Origin: Ovis canadensis
Lineage: Eukaryota; Chordata; Mammalia; Artiodactyla; Bovidae
Direction of reading: 5' to 3'
Assembly: GCF_042477335.2 (NCBI RefSeq)
Contig: NC_091260.1
Span: 52,409,001-52,473,000, forward strand
Length of the DNA stretch: 64,000 nt
The translations under genes were made by a program, and so were the position numbers. The notes beneath the pieces are model-generated. The model saw only the letters and a list, made by a program, of their open reading frames with translations, was not told the origin of the DNA and ran no database searches. How positions within the stretch are numbered: position 1 is the stretch's first letter; the number at the start of each line of letters is the position of its first letter. Shown here piece after piece: positions 34,549-47,060 of this stretch.

Positions 34549-35584
34549 AGTGGAGGTTGTGGAAAGCACTGAGCATCTCTCTGCAGCGGCACAGCTTTCT
34601 CTCAAGCTGACCCAGAACATGGAACACGCATATCTCAGCTAAAGCGTGCCAGTCGATGGGCCTGCCCACTTTGGATAAGCTTTCTCAGTCTCGCAAACAT
34701 CTGCCATCTGCATTGGCCCTACACTTTCAAAACCCGATTCAAGTTTGGAGAGAAAATATATGTGTGGAGTACTGGCTTTTTAAAAGGATGTCCAGTGGCA
34801 AGTGGCATGGCTTACTTGCTAGAGGCCTCATCAAACTGTGGGGCTCCCCTGAACTGCAGGCAGGGAACCCCAGCCCAGGACCCTGCTGTCCCTCAGAGAA
34901 TGCCCCCACCCCCGAGGTAGGCATCCTTCTATGGCATTTCTGGCAGAGAGCCCTGACAGGCGGTCCCAGAAACAGGGAGCTACATCATAAGAGATGGACT
35001 CTGCTACTGGATAGAACCGTTGAGAATTCTGCTGAGAAATATGCTGAGACTACTGTTACCTCCTACACAGAAGTGTGAGTTACTATTAAATTTGAAAATA
35101 AGTACCTGAAGAGATAGAGTAGCTATATACCATTTTATTGAAATGCTTGGAAATACTATGACCTTTTCATTTTTGAAATTGCTAGAAACTTTCTCCAAGT
35201 GAAATTCAAATTATTTACACTGAAAGGAAGGACATCAACGATGTTGGGGCCCTGACTTATTTTAATGGCAAAGTAATTATCTGTACAAATGTACTGAGTC
35301 TTCTAATACCATTAGGATCACTGACTGGCAAGACAGCCTCCATTAGTGTCAAGCGACCGCATTGAAATGGCATATTTTTAGCTTTAGCCTGTACAAATTG
35401 TGTTCTATTTGAGCCAGAAAGAATTCCAATATATACACTAGTACTTGAAAAATAAATACACCATAGGATCAATGTAATTATGGATTTCTCCCCAAATTAC
35501 CACTCCATTAGATGATTTCAGAAATCAAAGTGAAGTTAAATAAAGCAAGAAACTTATAAAGCAACAGAGATTCCTCAAACTAAG

Positions 35585-35815
35585 TAAAACCTAAGAGTTA
35601 CTGAATGCCTACTGTGTGCCAGGCACAGTTCTGTTGTTTTCACCTTTGCAAATCTGCCAAAGTTTGATTTCACCCCTACATTACAGATTGAAAAAAAAAA
35701 TGAAAAAGGCTTGAGTTTAAACGCCTTGCCCAAGATCAGTTAGTGCTGCCACTGTAATTCGATCCCAGATCCCTCAGAGCTAAAAGCCCACGTCCTCATT
35801 GCTGCTGAAACCATG
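35585..35815 (+). repeat. MIR SINE
   Basis: GAGTTACTGAATGCCTACTG TGTGCCAGGCACAG and later GCCTTGCCCAAGATCAGTTAG are the MIR core and 3' region. Confidence 0.85.
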
Positions 35816-35983
35816 CCTCTCATATGGGGAGGGAATTGTACACACGCTGAAGTAAGAATCAACTGGCTATATTCAATATCCTGAGATAAACTATAATGGA
35901 AAGCAACATAAAAAAGAAAAAAATACATATGTAACTTAATCACTTTGCTCTACAGCAGAAATTAACACAGCTTTGTAAATCAA

Positions 35984-36132
35984 TTGTTAGTCACTCAGAA
36001 GTGTCCGACTCTTTGCGACCCCATGGACTGTAGCCCACCATGCTCCTCTGTCCATGGGATCTTCCAGGCAAGAATCCTGGAGTGGATAGCCATTTCCTTC
36101 TCCAGGGGACCTTCCTGACCCAAGGACTGAAC
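35984..36132 (-). repeat. Bov-tA SINE, tRNA head missing
   Basis: TTAGTCACTCAGAAGTGTCC to TTCCTGACCCAAGGACTGAA on the + strand, cut in the tRNA part. Confidence 0.85.
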
Positions 36133-36896
36133 TATCTTCGATTAAAAAAAAGCAATCAGGACTTGAGCCACTTGCGACAGGAAATGCAAAACAACAGAGG
36201 CTTCAGTAAAGCCATTTATTTCTCTGGAATGCAGAGGCAAGTAGTCTGGAGGCTCGTAGGGTTCTTCAGAGTGTCAAGGACGGCACTTTCCTGTGAGGAT
36301 TCATGGTCCCAGATGGGTAGCAGGAAGCTCCTCATTACCTGTTCATCTAAGCTGGTGGAGGAAGGAATACGTACCTTCCAGGTCTTTGAGGACACGTTCC
36401 CAAAGTTGCTCAGATCACTGGCCAGAACTTACTGACACCTAGCAGCATGAGAGGCTGGGAAGGTAATCTTTAGATTCTAGGTTGCCTGCACCCAATTAAA
36501 AATCAGAATTGTAAGGAGGGAATTGAGAGAAACAAGTTTAATAGCCTCTGCCAGTGAGCTCACGGAATATGCCAGCAATAAAATGTAGACCTGAAATCCT
36601 TCATCTCCCCTTTCGTGCAAGTGTATTTTCTATTAACAAGAAATGGACCACTAATTTGTACTTCTCTGGATACTTGAAGTACTTAATGAAAACATGGTAC
36701 TAGAGTAATAAATCCTCATTGCCACCACTCAGAATTCAATCAATGCTAACATCTTCCTTCAGATCTTAATAAGTCTTGGTTCAGATGGGGAGCCTTTGCC
36801 CCCACGCTCCCATTCCACTCCTCTCCCTCCCTTTCCAAGGCAACTGCTTTTCTGAATGATGTGTTTTCCACTGATGGTTCTGTATTTTCTCCTTAT

Positions 36897-38224
36897 AAAT
36901 AACAATCCAATCCCAAAGAAGGGCAATGGCAAAGAATGCTCAAACTACTGCACAATTGCACTCATCTCACATGCTAGTAAAGTAATGCTCAAAATTCTCC
37001 AAGCCAGGCTTCAGCAGTACATGAACTGTGAACTTCCTGATGGTCAAGCTGGTTTTAGAAAAGGCAGAGGATCCAGAGATCAAATTGCCAACATCCGCTG
37101 GATCATGGAAAAAGCAAGAGAGTTCCAGGAAAACATCTATTTCTGCTTTATTGACTATGCCAAAGCCTCTGACTGTGTGGATCACAATAAACTGTGGAAA
37201 ATTCTGAAAGAGATGGGAATGCCAGACCATCTGACCTGCCTCTTGAGAAATCTGTATGCAGGTCAGGAAGCAACAGTTAGAACTGGACATGGAACAACAG
37301 ACTGGTTCCAAATAGGAAAAGGAGTATGTCAAGGCTGTATATTGTCACCCTGCTTATTTAACTTCTATGCAGAGTAGAGAAACGCTGGACTGGAAGAAAC
37401 ACAAGCTGGACTCAAGATTGCCGGGAGAAATATCAGTAACCTCAGATATGCAGATGACACCACCCTTATGGCAGAAAGTGAAGAGGAACTAAAAAGCCTC
37501 TTGATGAAAGTGAAAGTGGAGAGTGAAAAAGTTGGCTTAAAGCTCAACATTCAGAAAACGAAGATCATGGCATCTGGTCCCTTCACTTCATGGGAAATAG
37601 ATGGGGAAACAGTGGAAACAGTGTCACTTTATTTTTGGGGGCTCCAAAATCACTGCAGATGATGACGGCAGCCATGAAATTAAAAGACGCTTACTCCTTG
37701 GAAGAAAAGTTATGACCAACCTAGATAGAATATTCAAAAGCAGAGACATTACTTTGCCGACTAAGGTCCGTCTAGTCAAGGCTATGGTTTTTCCAGTGGT
37801 CATGTAGGGATGTGAGAGTTGGACTGTGAAGAAGGCTGAGCACCGAAGAATTGATGCTTTTGAACTGTGGTGTTGGAGAAGACTCTTGAGAGTCCCTTGG
37901 ACTGCAAGGAGATCCAACCAGTCCACCCTGAAGGAGATCAGCCCTGGGATTACTTTGGAAGGAATGATGCTGAAGCTGAAACTCCAATACTTTGGCCACC
38001 TCATGAGAAGAGCTGACTCATTGGAAAAGACTCTGATGCTGGGAGGGATTGGGGGCAGGAGGAGAAGGGGACGACCTAGGATGAGATGGCTGGATGGCAT
38101 CACTGACTTGATGGACTTGCGTCTGAGTGAACTCCGGGAGATGGTGATGGACAGGGAGGCCTGGCGTGCTGAGACTCATGGGGTCACAAAGAGTTGGACA
38201 TGACTGAGCAACTGAACTGAACTA
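36897..38224 (+). repeat. BovB LINE with most of the RT domain (dead)
   Basis: The longest BovB in the window. The frame at 36856-37377 shows KEMGMPDHLTCLLRNLYAGQ and related RT blocks. The catalytic YADD is at 37447-37458 (TATGCAGATGAC), and the C-terminal ORF follows to the (CTGAA) tail. Stops (for example TAG after NFYAE and in place of a residue at about 37806) make it a pseudogene. Confidence 0.94.
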
Positions 38225-38689
38225 ACAACAGTACTTAAAAGAAAAACTATATATAAGTGGCATACATGTCACCTTCCGATATCTTTTCATTCAATATTTT
38301 TTTAAGTGCCAGCCACTGATGCTAGATATCAAGTCCACTCATTTTAACTGTTCATTTGCCATCTAATTACCCATTATGCAATGATTTCTTTTCTTGTTCA
38401 TGGAAATGTAGGGTCCATCTCCAAATTTTCCCAGTCACAAGCAATTCAGCTGTAAGCAGCCACTAAGTCTTCCTGTCCACCTGCACATGGGTTCCTTAGA
38501 GTGCTGCTTCTCAAGCTGCAAGGAGTCACCTGGGAAGTCGTGTTAACCTCACACTCACTCAGCAGTTCTGGGGTGGGTCCTGGGTGACAGTCCCTGTGCT
38601 GTGACTCTGCAGACACTGTGAGCCTCTAAGACTACCCTGGAGTTGTCAAGTCAGGGGGTACACCTTCCACTGTCATAGACACCATCACT

Positions 38690-39500
38690 TTGAAGCAACT
38701 GTTCTCATTTCTCCATTCTTACCAACACTTGATTATGCGAGACTTTTTGCCTTTTGCCCATCTGAACACATGAAACAACTAAGTCGTATTTCCCTGATTA
38801 TCATTGATAATGATCCCCTTTTTTCATAGTTTGACTACTCAAGCTTTTTCTGGTCATATATTTTACCCATTTTTCTAATGCAGCAGTTCTAAGTGTGATC
38901 TGAGGACCTTGGGAGATCTAGGACAGCCCACAAGGTCCTTCTTTATCCAATTTCCTATCCACAGGAGGCTCAATTTTCTTCATATACTTTCACCAAAACA
39001 GAGCAACAGACTGACTGCAGAAGCAGATATGAGAACCCAGCTGTTTTCCATTAAGCCAGACGTTAATGAAATCTTCAGAAATGTATAACAAATGCCTCTC
39101 TTCTCATTAAACTTTCATTTTGAAAAAGTTGCTTTCCATAAGTGTTATTAACATGTATTATTTTAAATAAGTTAATACTTTAAAAATTCCTCTATTTTAA
39201 CTATCAATAGATATAACCTACCAACAAAAAACCAATTTGGGCTTCTCAATTGTTAAAAGGGGTCTTGAACTTTCAGAACTACTTCGTATTTAATCCATAG
39301 CTGTCAACTGCTCACTGACTTATAGGACGTTCTTTTGTCTTTTAATGTATTTGGGATACTAATCCTTTGTCAGTTACATGTATCATAAACATTTTCTCCC
39401 AGATTGAGTGAGGCTTGTCTTTTTACTTATGGTGCCTATTGTTCTGCAGATGTTTTTCATTTTGATGCAATCTTACTTTCCTACAGTATTGGGCTTTTGA
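38690..39500 (-). repeat. L1 ORF2-derived segments, antisense
   Basis: ACCAACACTTGATTATGCGAG, then TTTGGGATACTAATCCTTTG TCAGTTACATG and CAGATGTTTTTCATTTTGAT are known antisense L1 stretches. The part at 38880-39270 between them looks unrelated. Confidence 0.7.
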
Positions 39501-39969
39501 TAAGGATACTGCTCCTATTTTGAATAGGGAAACTCTCACTGAAGTTTATGGAGAACCCAAGCTTTGGTATCATTGAATGGATTATGGGAAAAAGAAAATG
39601 GATTTCCCAAACACTTTCCTTCCAGAACCAACAAGTGATGTATCTTCCATACATGAACTAACTTCAATCAAGATAATAGTTACCACTGGATTTAAATGAG
39701 ATCAATATAAAATATGAGCTTAAATATTTTTCAATATTCTGCTTTGCCTCAGACAAAACTGAATGTCTGTGAGTCACCAAAAATAACATTTTACCCTTGG
39801 CATAACATATGTTTCTATTTTCCTCTTCAGAAGTAGATTGGAAATTCCCTTAAAACTTAAAGCACATTTAATTCAGCACATATACTGCTATCTGCAAATA
39901 TTTTAACTGGAAAAGGTTTATCCAATTCAACAACATTGCGTGTAAAGTTTTTGCATTTAAAAAAAAATT

Positions 39970-40135
39970 TTCACATATACTATTGTATTTGATCTTAATA
40001 ATAATCCTGTGTGATAAATGGACACAATATTATTATGCTAACAACTGAGTCAGACATAAGCAACATGAAGTTCAGAGAAGTTAAATGACTTAGCTGCAGC
40101 ACACACAGGATGAGATGTGAAACTTAATTTCCAGT
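39970..40135 (+). repeat. MIR SINE
   Basis: TTTGATCTTAATAATAATCC, a gap, then AAGTTCAGAGAAGTTAAATGAC TTAGC and CAGGATGAGATG fit MIR. Confidence 0.7.
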
Positions 40136-40642
40136 CACAACTGATGAAGATCTCTTAAAAAGTATGGATGATTTTTCACAATCAGAATAAAACTGACACG
40201 TAACCCCAACCAATCTTCATATGTAGTAGGAATAAATTTAAATACACCTATAGGGTTGGTAACTGCATGGAGAAAGCAAGGGAGGTCTGAAGGGCGTCTG
40301 CAGGACACTATCTGCCTTTCCAGATGACTTCCAATTCTTTACTGATGATAAATGATCTATGACTAATATGCCCTCCCGCTCATTAATATCCCTATTCATG
40401 ATTATGACCAATTCATCTTGCTCAAATTACAGGAAGGTGGTGAGTGTTCAGATGAAACTTGAGAGGAAAAGACCAAAGACAGAAAATTGCCCGGTATTTC
40501 CTCTAAAGGGACCAAGAAATGAAGGAAAACAATTAGAAAGAATTAGCAATAAGTTAGATAGAAAGAAGAGAAGGTAAAGAAAATAAACACCTATCTAAAA
40601 TGAAAAAGATAAAAAATTTAGCCAAAAATGCATATTTTTAAG

Positions 40643-40686
40643 TCCATCGCACAAAATGGATCCATATCGCACAAAATGGATCCATA
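40643..40686. repeat. Two-copy 20-bp tandem repeat
   Basis: ATCGCACAAAATGGATCCAT is present twice in direct succession, exact. Its origin is probably replication slippage. Confidence 0.85.
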
Positions 40687-41608
40687 TCATCAATAATCCA
40701 TGAACAGTTCAGAAAAACTTACCATCAGGGACCCTGTGTTTTAGAGTTTATGCAAAACTAAAGATTGCTTCATTTGATGATTCAAGGATATATGGAGAGA
40801 ATTAACCTCACTGTACAGCAAGTATATATTTCAAAGTGAGTTCAAAATTACTTTCAAGTTCAGCTAAAAACATTGCCTATTTAATCCATCCTAAAAACTG
40901 ACTCATCACTGATCCATGTACTCGACCACACTCATAAAGATTCTCCCTATTTCTTTTGATTTACTATTCATCCTTCCTACAGAATAGATGGCATAAATAG
41001 CAGCCCTGGAGAACAATCTTTCATTTAAAAAGTTTCTCTCCACTGAATGATGAAAAAACAAAAAACTTCTGAAAACAGTGAAAAAAAAATCCAAGGAAGA
41101 ACATCCTCTATTAAAGAGTCAGAATACATTGTGAACCATGGGCTACCTGAATTCATCATGCTTTATACCTGGCAGTGTGCACATTTATGAGGAGGAAGCA
41201 CCCTATAAATTAATTTGTTTCAACTCTGTAAGTCAAATCAGGGTGAAAAACCAAAAGATATAGCCTATTAATAATTACTAGTAAAATCTCAAGTTAAACA
41301 GATATACCTTGAAGAAATACTATTGTTGAAAAACAACCGGATATGTTCAATTCGTTTCCACTTATCATTATCCTCTGGGGGACGGGCGGGGAGGAATGCA
41401 TTAATCAACAGGTTATTTAGAAATGGTTTTAAAATCACAATTGGAGTCATGGTATCAGGTGGAAAAAAATCCACGATTTTAAAATGATCTTGAGTTATCA
41501 ACAGATCACGAAGCAGGACAAAACACAAAACCACTGAATCATATAAAAATACTTCATGTGAAATTCACAAAATAAAGCAGAAAGGAGAATTTGTATGTGT
41601 TAAAATAA

Positions 41609-41614
41609 TTTAAT
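41609..41614 (-). terminator. Candidate DNAJC21 poly(A) signal (ATTAAA)
   Basis: Reading down the - strand from the stop, this is the first canonical-type hexamer I find, about 300 bases after TAG. ATTAAA is the commonest variant signal. A longer 3' UTR using a later signal is equally possible. Confidence 0.35.
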
Positions 41615-41913
41615 TCTCCCTGTACATTTCTGTCCACATGAGCCAACAAAAGTCAAGAATGCATACTTTACAATATGTACCTGTTTGGGGACATTCAAGT
41701 CAATTTCAGATGGCAAAAGTAGAATCCAGTCACTAATGACATGTTTAAAAAATATATATTAAACCAAAAAAATGTTTTTACAAGATAAAAAATAATTTTC
41801 CACAATGCAATAAATTGCAGATCACTGAAACTTTAACTCTTTAGATGATTTCAGTTCAGTTTTTGGTTTCAAAAGCTAGCAACAACTGAAAGAGAAAAGC
41901 GCGGGCAGAATTT

Positions 41914-42081
41914 CTATCTGTTTTTACGTTTCTCTTTCTTGTTTCGACTGTTTGTTACACTGTTCAAAGATGCTGAGGATGAAGGTGCTCTTGCATGACC
42001 AGTGGCCTTTAGATGATCAAACAGTTTATTCCGGGATGGAAATTCACTATGGCAAGTTGTACAGCTGATAAGCACATCACT
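41914..42081 (-). CDS. DNAJC21: DNAJC21 exon 12, terminal coding exon
   Basis: The acceptor is CCTTCTCAG. Fifty-five codons read [40 protein letters not shown] and end KKEKRKNR, then TAG at 41914-41916. It contains the whole second C2H2 finger (CTTC, HLKATGH) and a basic tail. Confidence 0.96.
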   Translation of the reverse strand, partial: SDVLISCTTCHSEFPSRNKLFDHLKATGHARAPSSSASLNSVTNSRNKKEKRKNR

Positions 42082-42570
42082 CTGAGAAGGGGGGGAAAAA
42101 TCATAAATAAAAGCAAGTGTTATTATCTGAGAGCAATGTTTTCATGTTGAGATTAAATATCAAGCAATTGCAAAATAACAAGACAGACTCAGCAGAGGCA
42201 ACTGTTCTTGGAAGCTGAGTTCCATTAACCAATACCATCAACTCTAAGGGTCCTGAGAATTCAAGAGCACATGCCATAAGAATAAGGTCCTGGATTTCAA
42301 ATTAATGAAAACACAATAGTAACTGTTCTGGTACAATCTGATATGTTCAGTGTGCCTCTGTTTACCATAAAGAAAAAAATGTCAGTGGCACATATATTCT
42401 GAATAAACTTTACATTCATCAAGGAAAACTGCTGATGGAGCCACATGTATGCAGCAGGTGAAGGGTTCACCAGGTACACATTTAAATCTTTAGACCAGAA
42501 TCAAGAATGTAGATTACACTGTTTAAACAACAAGGTCCACTGAAAAGCTGTCAATATTGTTTGGACTTAC

Positions 42571-42646
42571 CACTGTCTGTGGTTCAGCAGGTACTCTGAC
42601 AGACTTTTTAGTATCTTTGGCTTTCTTTCCTTTGGGTTTAGAAACA
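42571..42646 (-). CDS. DNAJC21: DNAJC21 exon 11 (basic linker)
   Basis: The exon is 76 bp with acceptor GTTTTCCAG and donor GTAAGTCC. One base completes Ser, then 25 codons VSKPKGKKAKDTKKSVRVPA, EPQTV. A second basic cluster precedes the C-terminal finger. Confidence 0.94.
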
Positions 42647-43521
42647 CTGGAAAACAAAAGAAAGAATCAGACTAATTCAATAATAACGCTCTGCCCTTTT
42701 AACTGTCATCTAGAACCCAAGAAGATTCAAAAGAGTAACATGCATTTTAAAGAAAAATTCATTCATTTTTATGGCCAAGTGAATTAATTTTCACATCTCA
42801 AATGAACAACTTTAAAAAACAACTTTAGAGGTAACATATCAAATTTGATACAAAAAATAAGGAATTTACTTAAAAGTTGAAACACAAGATAAAGCAAGCC
42901 CTCTAAAATATCTTTGAACTTCTACTCAGCATATTTTTGTAAAAGAAAAAAAGTAAGTACTTAATACTCCATTTACTGAAGCAAACCATCTTCATGGCCA
43001 ACCTACAGTGCTCACAAATAATCTATGACATTAAGAGACAACTTGTTAAACCTGACTCAGCTGATGATAAACATTTCACCAATTCCACAGTGAAATGAGA
43101 AAAACAGACACTGCAATGCATTTTTCATATAATTAAATTTGTTACATGTAAAGCATTTTCTTTTATTGAAAGATGATGTCTTTCTATTCATGTGATGAGT
43201 TTCTCTCCCCTGTATTCTATAACCCAGAGACTGCCAGTCAGTATATTCAGTTTCCTCCTGTTCTGCTTAACTCCAGAACATCCCTCCACTTAATCTGCTA
43301 TGTGAATCTTCATTTTCCATAGTGTTCTCATACTTTCCCTCATGTGTGCTAGCCAAATTCTTACGGTAAAATCTGAGTGCAACTATGTTTACAGAACAGA
43401 TGGGATGGGTTATAACCAATGAGTTAAAATGCTGTCAAGCACTTCATAAGTATACAGTTCTTCAGTCAGAACCTAGGAGTCTGGATTAAGTTACATGGTC
43501 TATACACTTAAAAGATGCTGA

Positions 43522-43883
43522 CAAATGGGGCTCCCCTGGTGGCTCAGTGGTGAAGAATCCACCTGCCAATGCAGGAGACATGGGTTCAATCTCTGACTCA
43601 GGAGGATTCCACATGCCACATAGCAGCTAAGCCTGTGAGCCGGAACTATTGACTGGGGCTGGGTTCCAGAGCCCAGGAGCCACAACTACTGAGTCTATGT
43701 ACTGCAACCACTCGAGCACTCTGGAGTCCACGCTGCACAGGAAGAGAAGCCACTCCCATGAGGAGCCCGCACACCACAGCTAGAGAGCAGCCGCCGCTCC
43801 CTGCAGCTAGAGGGAAAAGGCCGCTCAGCAATGAAGATGCAGCACAGCCGAAAATACATACAAGTCAATAAAATCTTTAAAAA
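43522..43883 (+). repeat. CHR-2-type SINE (long form) in DNAJC21 intron 10-11 region
   Basis: GGCTCCCCTGGTGGCTCAGT head, long CHR body with CAGCACAGCCGAAAATACAT and an A-rich end. The 12-bp duplication AAAAGATGCTGA lies at 43510-43521 and 43884-43895. Confidence 0.9.
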
Positions 43884-44355
43884 AAAAGATGCTGATAAGG
43901 AGTGTAACACACTATGTAGTATTCGGTCAGCTTTGAAAATCTCAAGAAAAAGACACAATGACATAAAAGGCAACAGATTCAACATTTACTAACTTACAAA
44001 ATAACATCAGAGGCCACAAATATATCCAACAACATTTAGCATTTAGGCTAATTTGGGAAAATTTAGGATACTATTCCCAAAAAACTTACCATATTATGAA
44101 AGACAGCTACATCTCCGAAGCTAGTATCTAAGACTCTATTTCTAAAATGTACTTTAGAGGAGATATAATGTATTCATATGAATATACTCCAGAAAATTGT
44201 ACTAATTTTATATAGAGAAAGTTAGTAGACTTATTATGGTATCAATTTGTAATGTATATAAATGTCAAATCACTATGTTATATACCTGAAATTAACATAA
44301 TGTTGTATGTCAATGTTAATAACAAATAAAAAAGAAGGTAAAAAAATGTACTCCA

Positions 44356-44374
44356 GACACACACACACACACGT
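44356..44374. repeat. (CA)n microsatellite
   Basis: A short ACACAC run between an AT-rich stretch and a GC-rich patch in a DNAJC21 intron. Confidence 0.8.
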
Positions 44375-44379
44375 AGTAG

Positions 44380-45200
44380 GCGGCTAGTGTCCGTGCACCG
44401 CAGAGAAGCAGCAGAGAGGCCCTGCAGAAAAGCACTGGGCATCAGGCCACTGGGCAGGGGGAGCGCGGGTGGTGGGGTATCCACCCCAGCTCTGCCACTC
44501 CTCAGCAGGGAAGAGGTCACCTGAATTCTGATTCTTTTTCTCACATTATTAAGTGAGGAAATGCATTTTATTAGTGGTTGCCAAAGTCTGACTGAGCACT
44601 GAGTACCCCTTTTCCTTCCCCAGTGAAACCCACACAGAAGTCATATGGAAAATAAATAAAAAGACTTCAGTTCTAGATGAAGGAGGTCCTCAGGGGCCTG
44701 GAACCCCCCCTTTCGGCCCACCCCTCATGCACCCAAGCAGCCCCCAAGGGACCTTTACAGGACAGCAGGGCCCCACGGAACTAGCAGAGCTGGGTCCTCC
44801 ATGTAGTCAGCCAGCCTTTCCACTTAGCAGTTTTTGTTCTGGGGCAAGTCATTTACCCCAGACTCAGTTTCCTCGTGTGTAAGATGGGGACACACACCAA
44901 GCATCAGAGTGGCTGCAACCCCCTCTTCCAGCTTCCCATTCTCCAGTCTTCAAGGCACCCATACCACTCATTGGAGTGAGACCTCCCCCTGGCCAACCCC
45001 GGAGGCCTGGGCAGCACCATGACTCCCGGGCATCCAGAGAGCAAAGACCCCAAGCTGGCACATCCACCCTGATGCCCTGTGCTGGGGCCGAATGCAGGCT
45101 GCCTGGCCGGAGTATGGAGGTTCGGGCAGTGATGCTCGGGTGAGTGGGGCATGGCCTTATCTGTAGCCTCGCCAAGGATTACTGACCCAGCACAAAATAA
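44380..45200. other. GC-rich intronic patch with a MIR fragment
   Basis: Unusually GC-rich for this neighbourhood. At 44805-44890 the phrase GGGGCAAGTCATTTACCCCA then CTCAGTTTCCTC indicates MIR. The rest has open frames on both strands but no splice-flanked conserved exon that I can recognise. Confidence 0.45.
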
Positions 45201-45464
45201 GGACTTCACCAGGATGAGAAAAACAGAAACTCAGTCCATGAAACTCCTTTTGGCTTTGGGCCATGCTGCTGAAATGTCTGAGCACACTGTCTTGCATTCT
45301 CCCTCCAACATCATCCTTGGTAGACATACATGTGTATGAATAAGTCACAGATACATCCAACTCCCAGCGTCCATCATGGGAAAGGGTGTTTTACTTGATA
45401 TACGAAAAGCCATCCTCACTACCAGTATTAAGTAACTAGAAAACAACACGTGACTCTGTCTTAC

Positions 45465-45637
45465 CTTTTAGCCTCAGTTTTGGGGTCATCGCACAGTTCC
45501 ACAGTCTCTGTGACCCCAACGTTTTCTTGGAGACTATCTTCTGATTCTTTGGCACTGTTTTGATTTAGGTTGGTATCTTCCGGGTCAATCTTTACTCCTT
45601 CTCCAATTCCATTTTCATTGAAATTATCATCATAGTT
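45465..45637 (-). CDS. DNAJC21: DNAJC21 exon 10 (acidic linker)
   Basis: The exon is 173 bp with acceptor TTACCTAG and donor GTAAGA. It reads [20 protein letters not shown], then [20 protein letters not shown] and ends [15 protein letters not shown]. It is low in hydrophobic residues and probably disordered. It is the fastest-changing part compared with the human protein as I recall it. Confidence 0.94.
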
Positions 45638-46435
45638 CTAGGTAAGAAAATATGTGTGCCATTATAAAATAAATACTATAATACCACTAGTTTTTTATAT
45701 TATGTTACCAAACAGCTATAATGAACAATGGTCATGTTCTGTACACTCTAGTAAGAGGATATCTTCAGGGTATAAAAAGGAGAGGCAGAAAAGAAGAATA
45801 TGAATGTCCATTAGAGAAATATTAATTTAGGGGGAAATGGAAACAATCCAGATATTCAGTAAGTGAATGGTTGAACAAATGAAGGAAAATTATGGAGCTC
45901 TTCAAAGTCACGTTTCCAAAGACACTGATTCAATTATGTGGGAAAAGAGAACACATTAGCAAAAACAGAAGAGAGAAAACTATATATAACCTTTGATTAC
46001 AACTTAATTCAACATTCAGGAATATCCATAGGCAGAATTAGGGATGATATTGAGAGTCTTCCATAGTTTCCAAATGAGCAGGCAATGAACAACTATTTCA
46101 CAATTGGAAAAAAGAAAACAGCAACACACAGGCATTATACAAGAAAAAACACCGGACAAACGTATCTTCACTAAATGCAACTGGCTTGCTTTTGCCTTGG
46201 GTAATGCTTTGCCACATTTGTTTTCTCCTTCTCTCCCCTTGTTCCCTTTCTCTGCAAAACGTCCCCCCTTGACTTCCCGCCCCCAGAACTACAAAAGCAA
46301 GCTGCAGGAAGATATCACGTTCTGTCCTAAGAACACTCTCCTTCCTATCCAGTTCCCTCTTCACACCCAAGAGAACACTGTCGTTATCTGTTACACAATC
46401 CATATACGTATTGCAGTAAGGTCCTTTTTTGCAGG

Positions 46436-46640
46436 GCTTCCCTGGTGGCTCAGTGGCAAAGAATCTGCCTGTCAACACAGGAGATGTGGGTTTGATCTCT
46501 GGGTCGGGAAGATCCCCTGGAGGAGGGCATGGCAACCCACTCCAGTATTCTTGCCTGGAGAATCCCATGGACAGAGGAATCTGGTGGGCTATAGTCTGTA
46601 GGGTCGCAGAAGAATCAGACAAAACTTAACGACTCAACAA
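46436..46640 (+). repeat. Bov-tA SINE
   Basis: GCAGGGCTTCCCTGGTGGCT head to ACGACTCAACAACAG, followed directly by an antisense L1M segment. Confidence 0.92.
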
Positions 46641-47060
46641 CAGTTACTTCCTCATGATTAAATTCAGGTTAAACATTTCTAGCAGGAATGTTACAGACAT
46701 AATGCTGTGCCCTCAGTACATTTTATCAGGAAGCAAAATGTCACTTTCCATTTTTTAGTGATTAAAGTCTCATCATTTAGTTAAGATGATTATTGCTGGA
46801 TTTTTCTACCGTAAAGCATGTTTTCCCTTTTTTAATAAGTAATAAACAGAGTATATCAGTATCTTCTTCCCTAATAACTATTTACCCCTAGGATCTGGCA
46901 TCTATTGATGATTCTTTTGTGAGCCATTTATTATACTGGTGGGTCCAGAATAGTCCAGCCATTTGCATTTGTATTAATTCACATTCTTGGAGTGATGCCT
47001 TCCCATCTGCCTCCTTTTTCCAACTCTCTTTTTTAAAGCTCAATATAGACTCGTGATTTT
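46641..47060 (-). repeat. Ancient L1M 3' fragment
   Basis: TTCCTCATGATTAAATTCAG, ACATTTCTAGCAGGAATGTT ACAG, GTAAAGCATGTTTTCCC and ATCTATTGATGATTCTTTTG occur in the order of the old L1M 3' UTR, antisense. Confidence 0.7.

Larger units (their letters stand above)
16890..41600. other. Intergenic region between convergent AGXT2 and DNAJC21
   Basis: No spliced or single-exon gene could be supported here. The longer open frames are BovB or L1 coding remnants or repeat shadows. Non-repeat stretches, such as parts of 20.5-22.1, 30.1-30.9, 34.6-35.6 and 40.1-41.5 kb, show no exon with homology I recognise. Individual repeats are listed separately. Confidence 0.75.

Noticed and set aside
34656..35078. 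140-codon + strand frame in non-repeat intergenic sequence
   Set aside because: No recognisable domain, no good start context, and it lies between two genes with no exon partner. It remains only an untested frame.
36856..37377. 173-codon open frame with reverse transcriptase similarity
   Set aside because: It is part of a BovB LINE. The frame is cut by a TAG and the following ORF parts have further stops, so it is listed as a repeat and not a gene.
46098..46622. 174-codon - strand and 165-codon + strand frames
   Set aside because: Both run across a Bov-tA SINE into intron sequence. There is no splice support and no family similarity.
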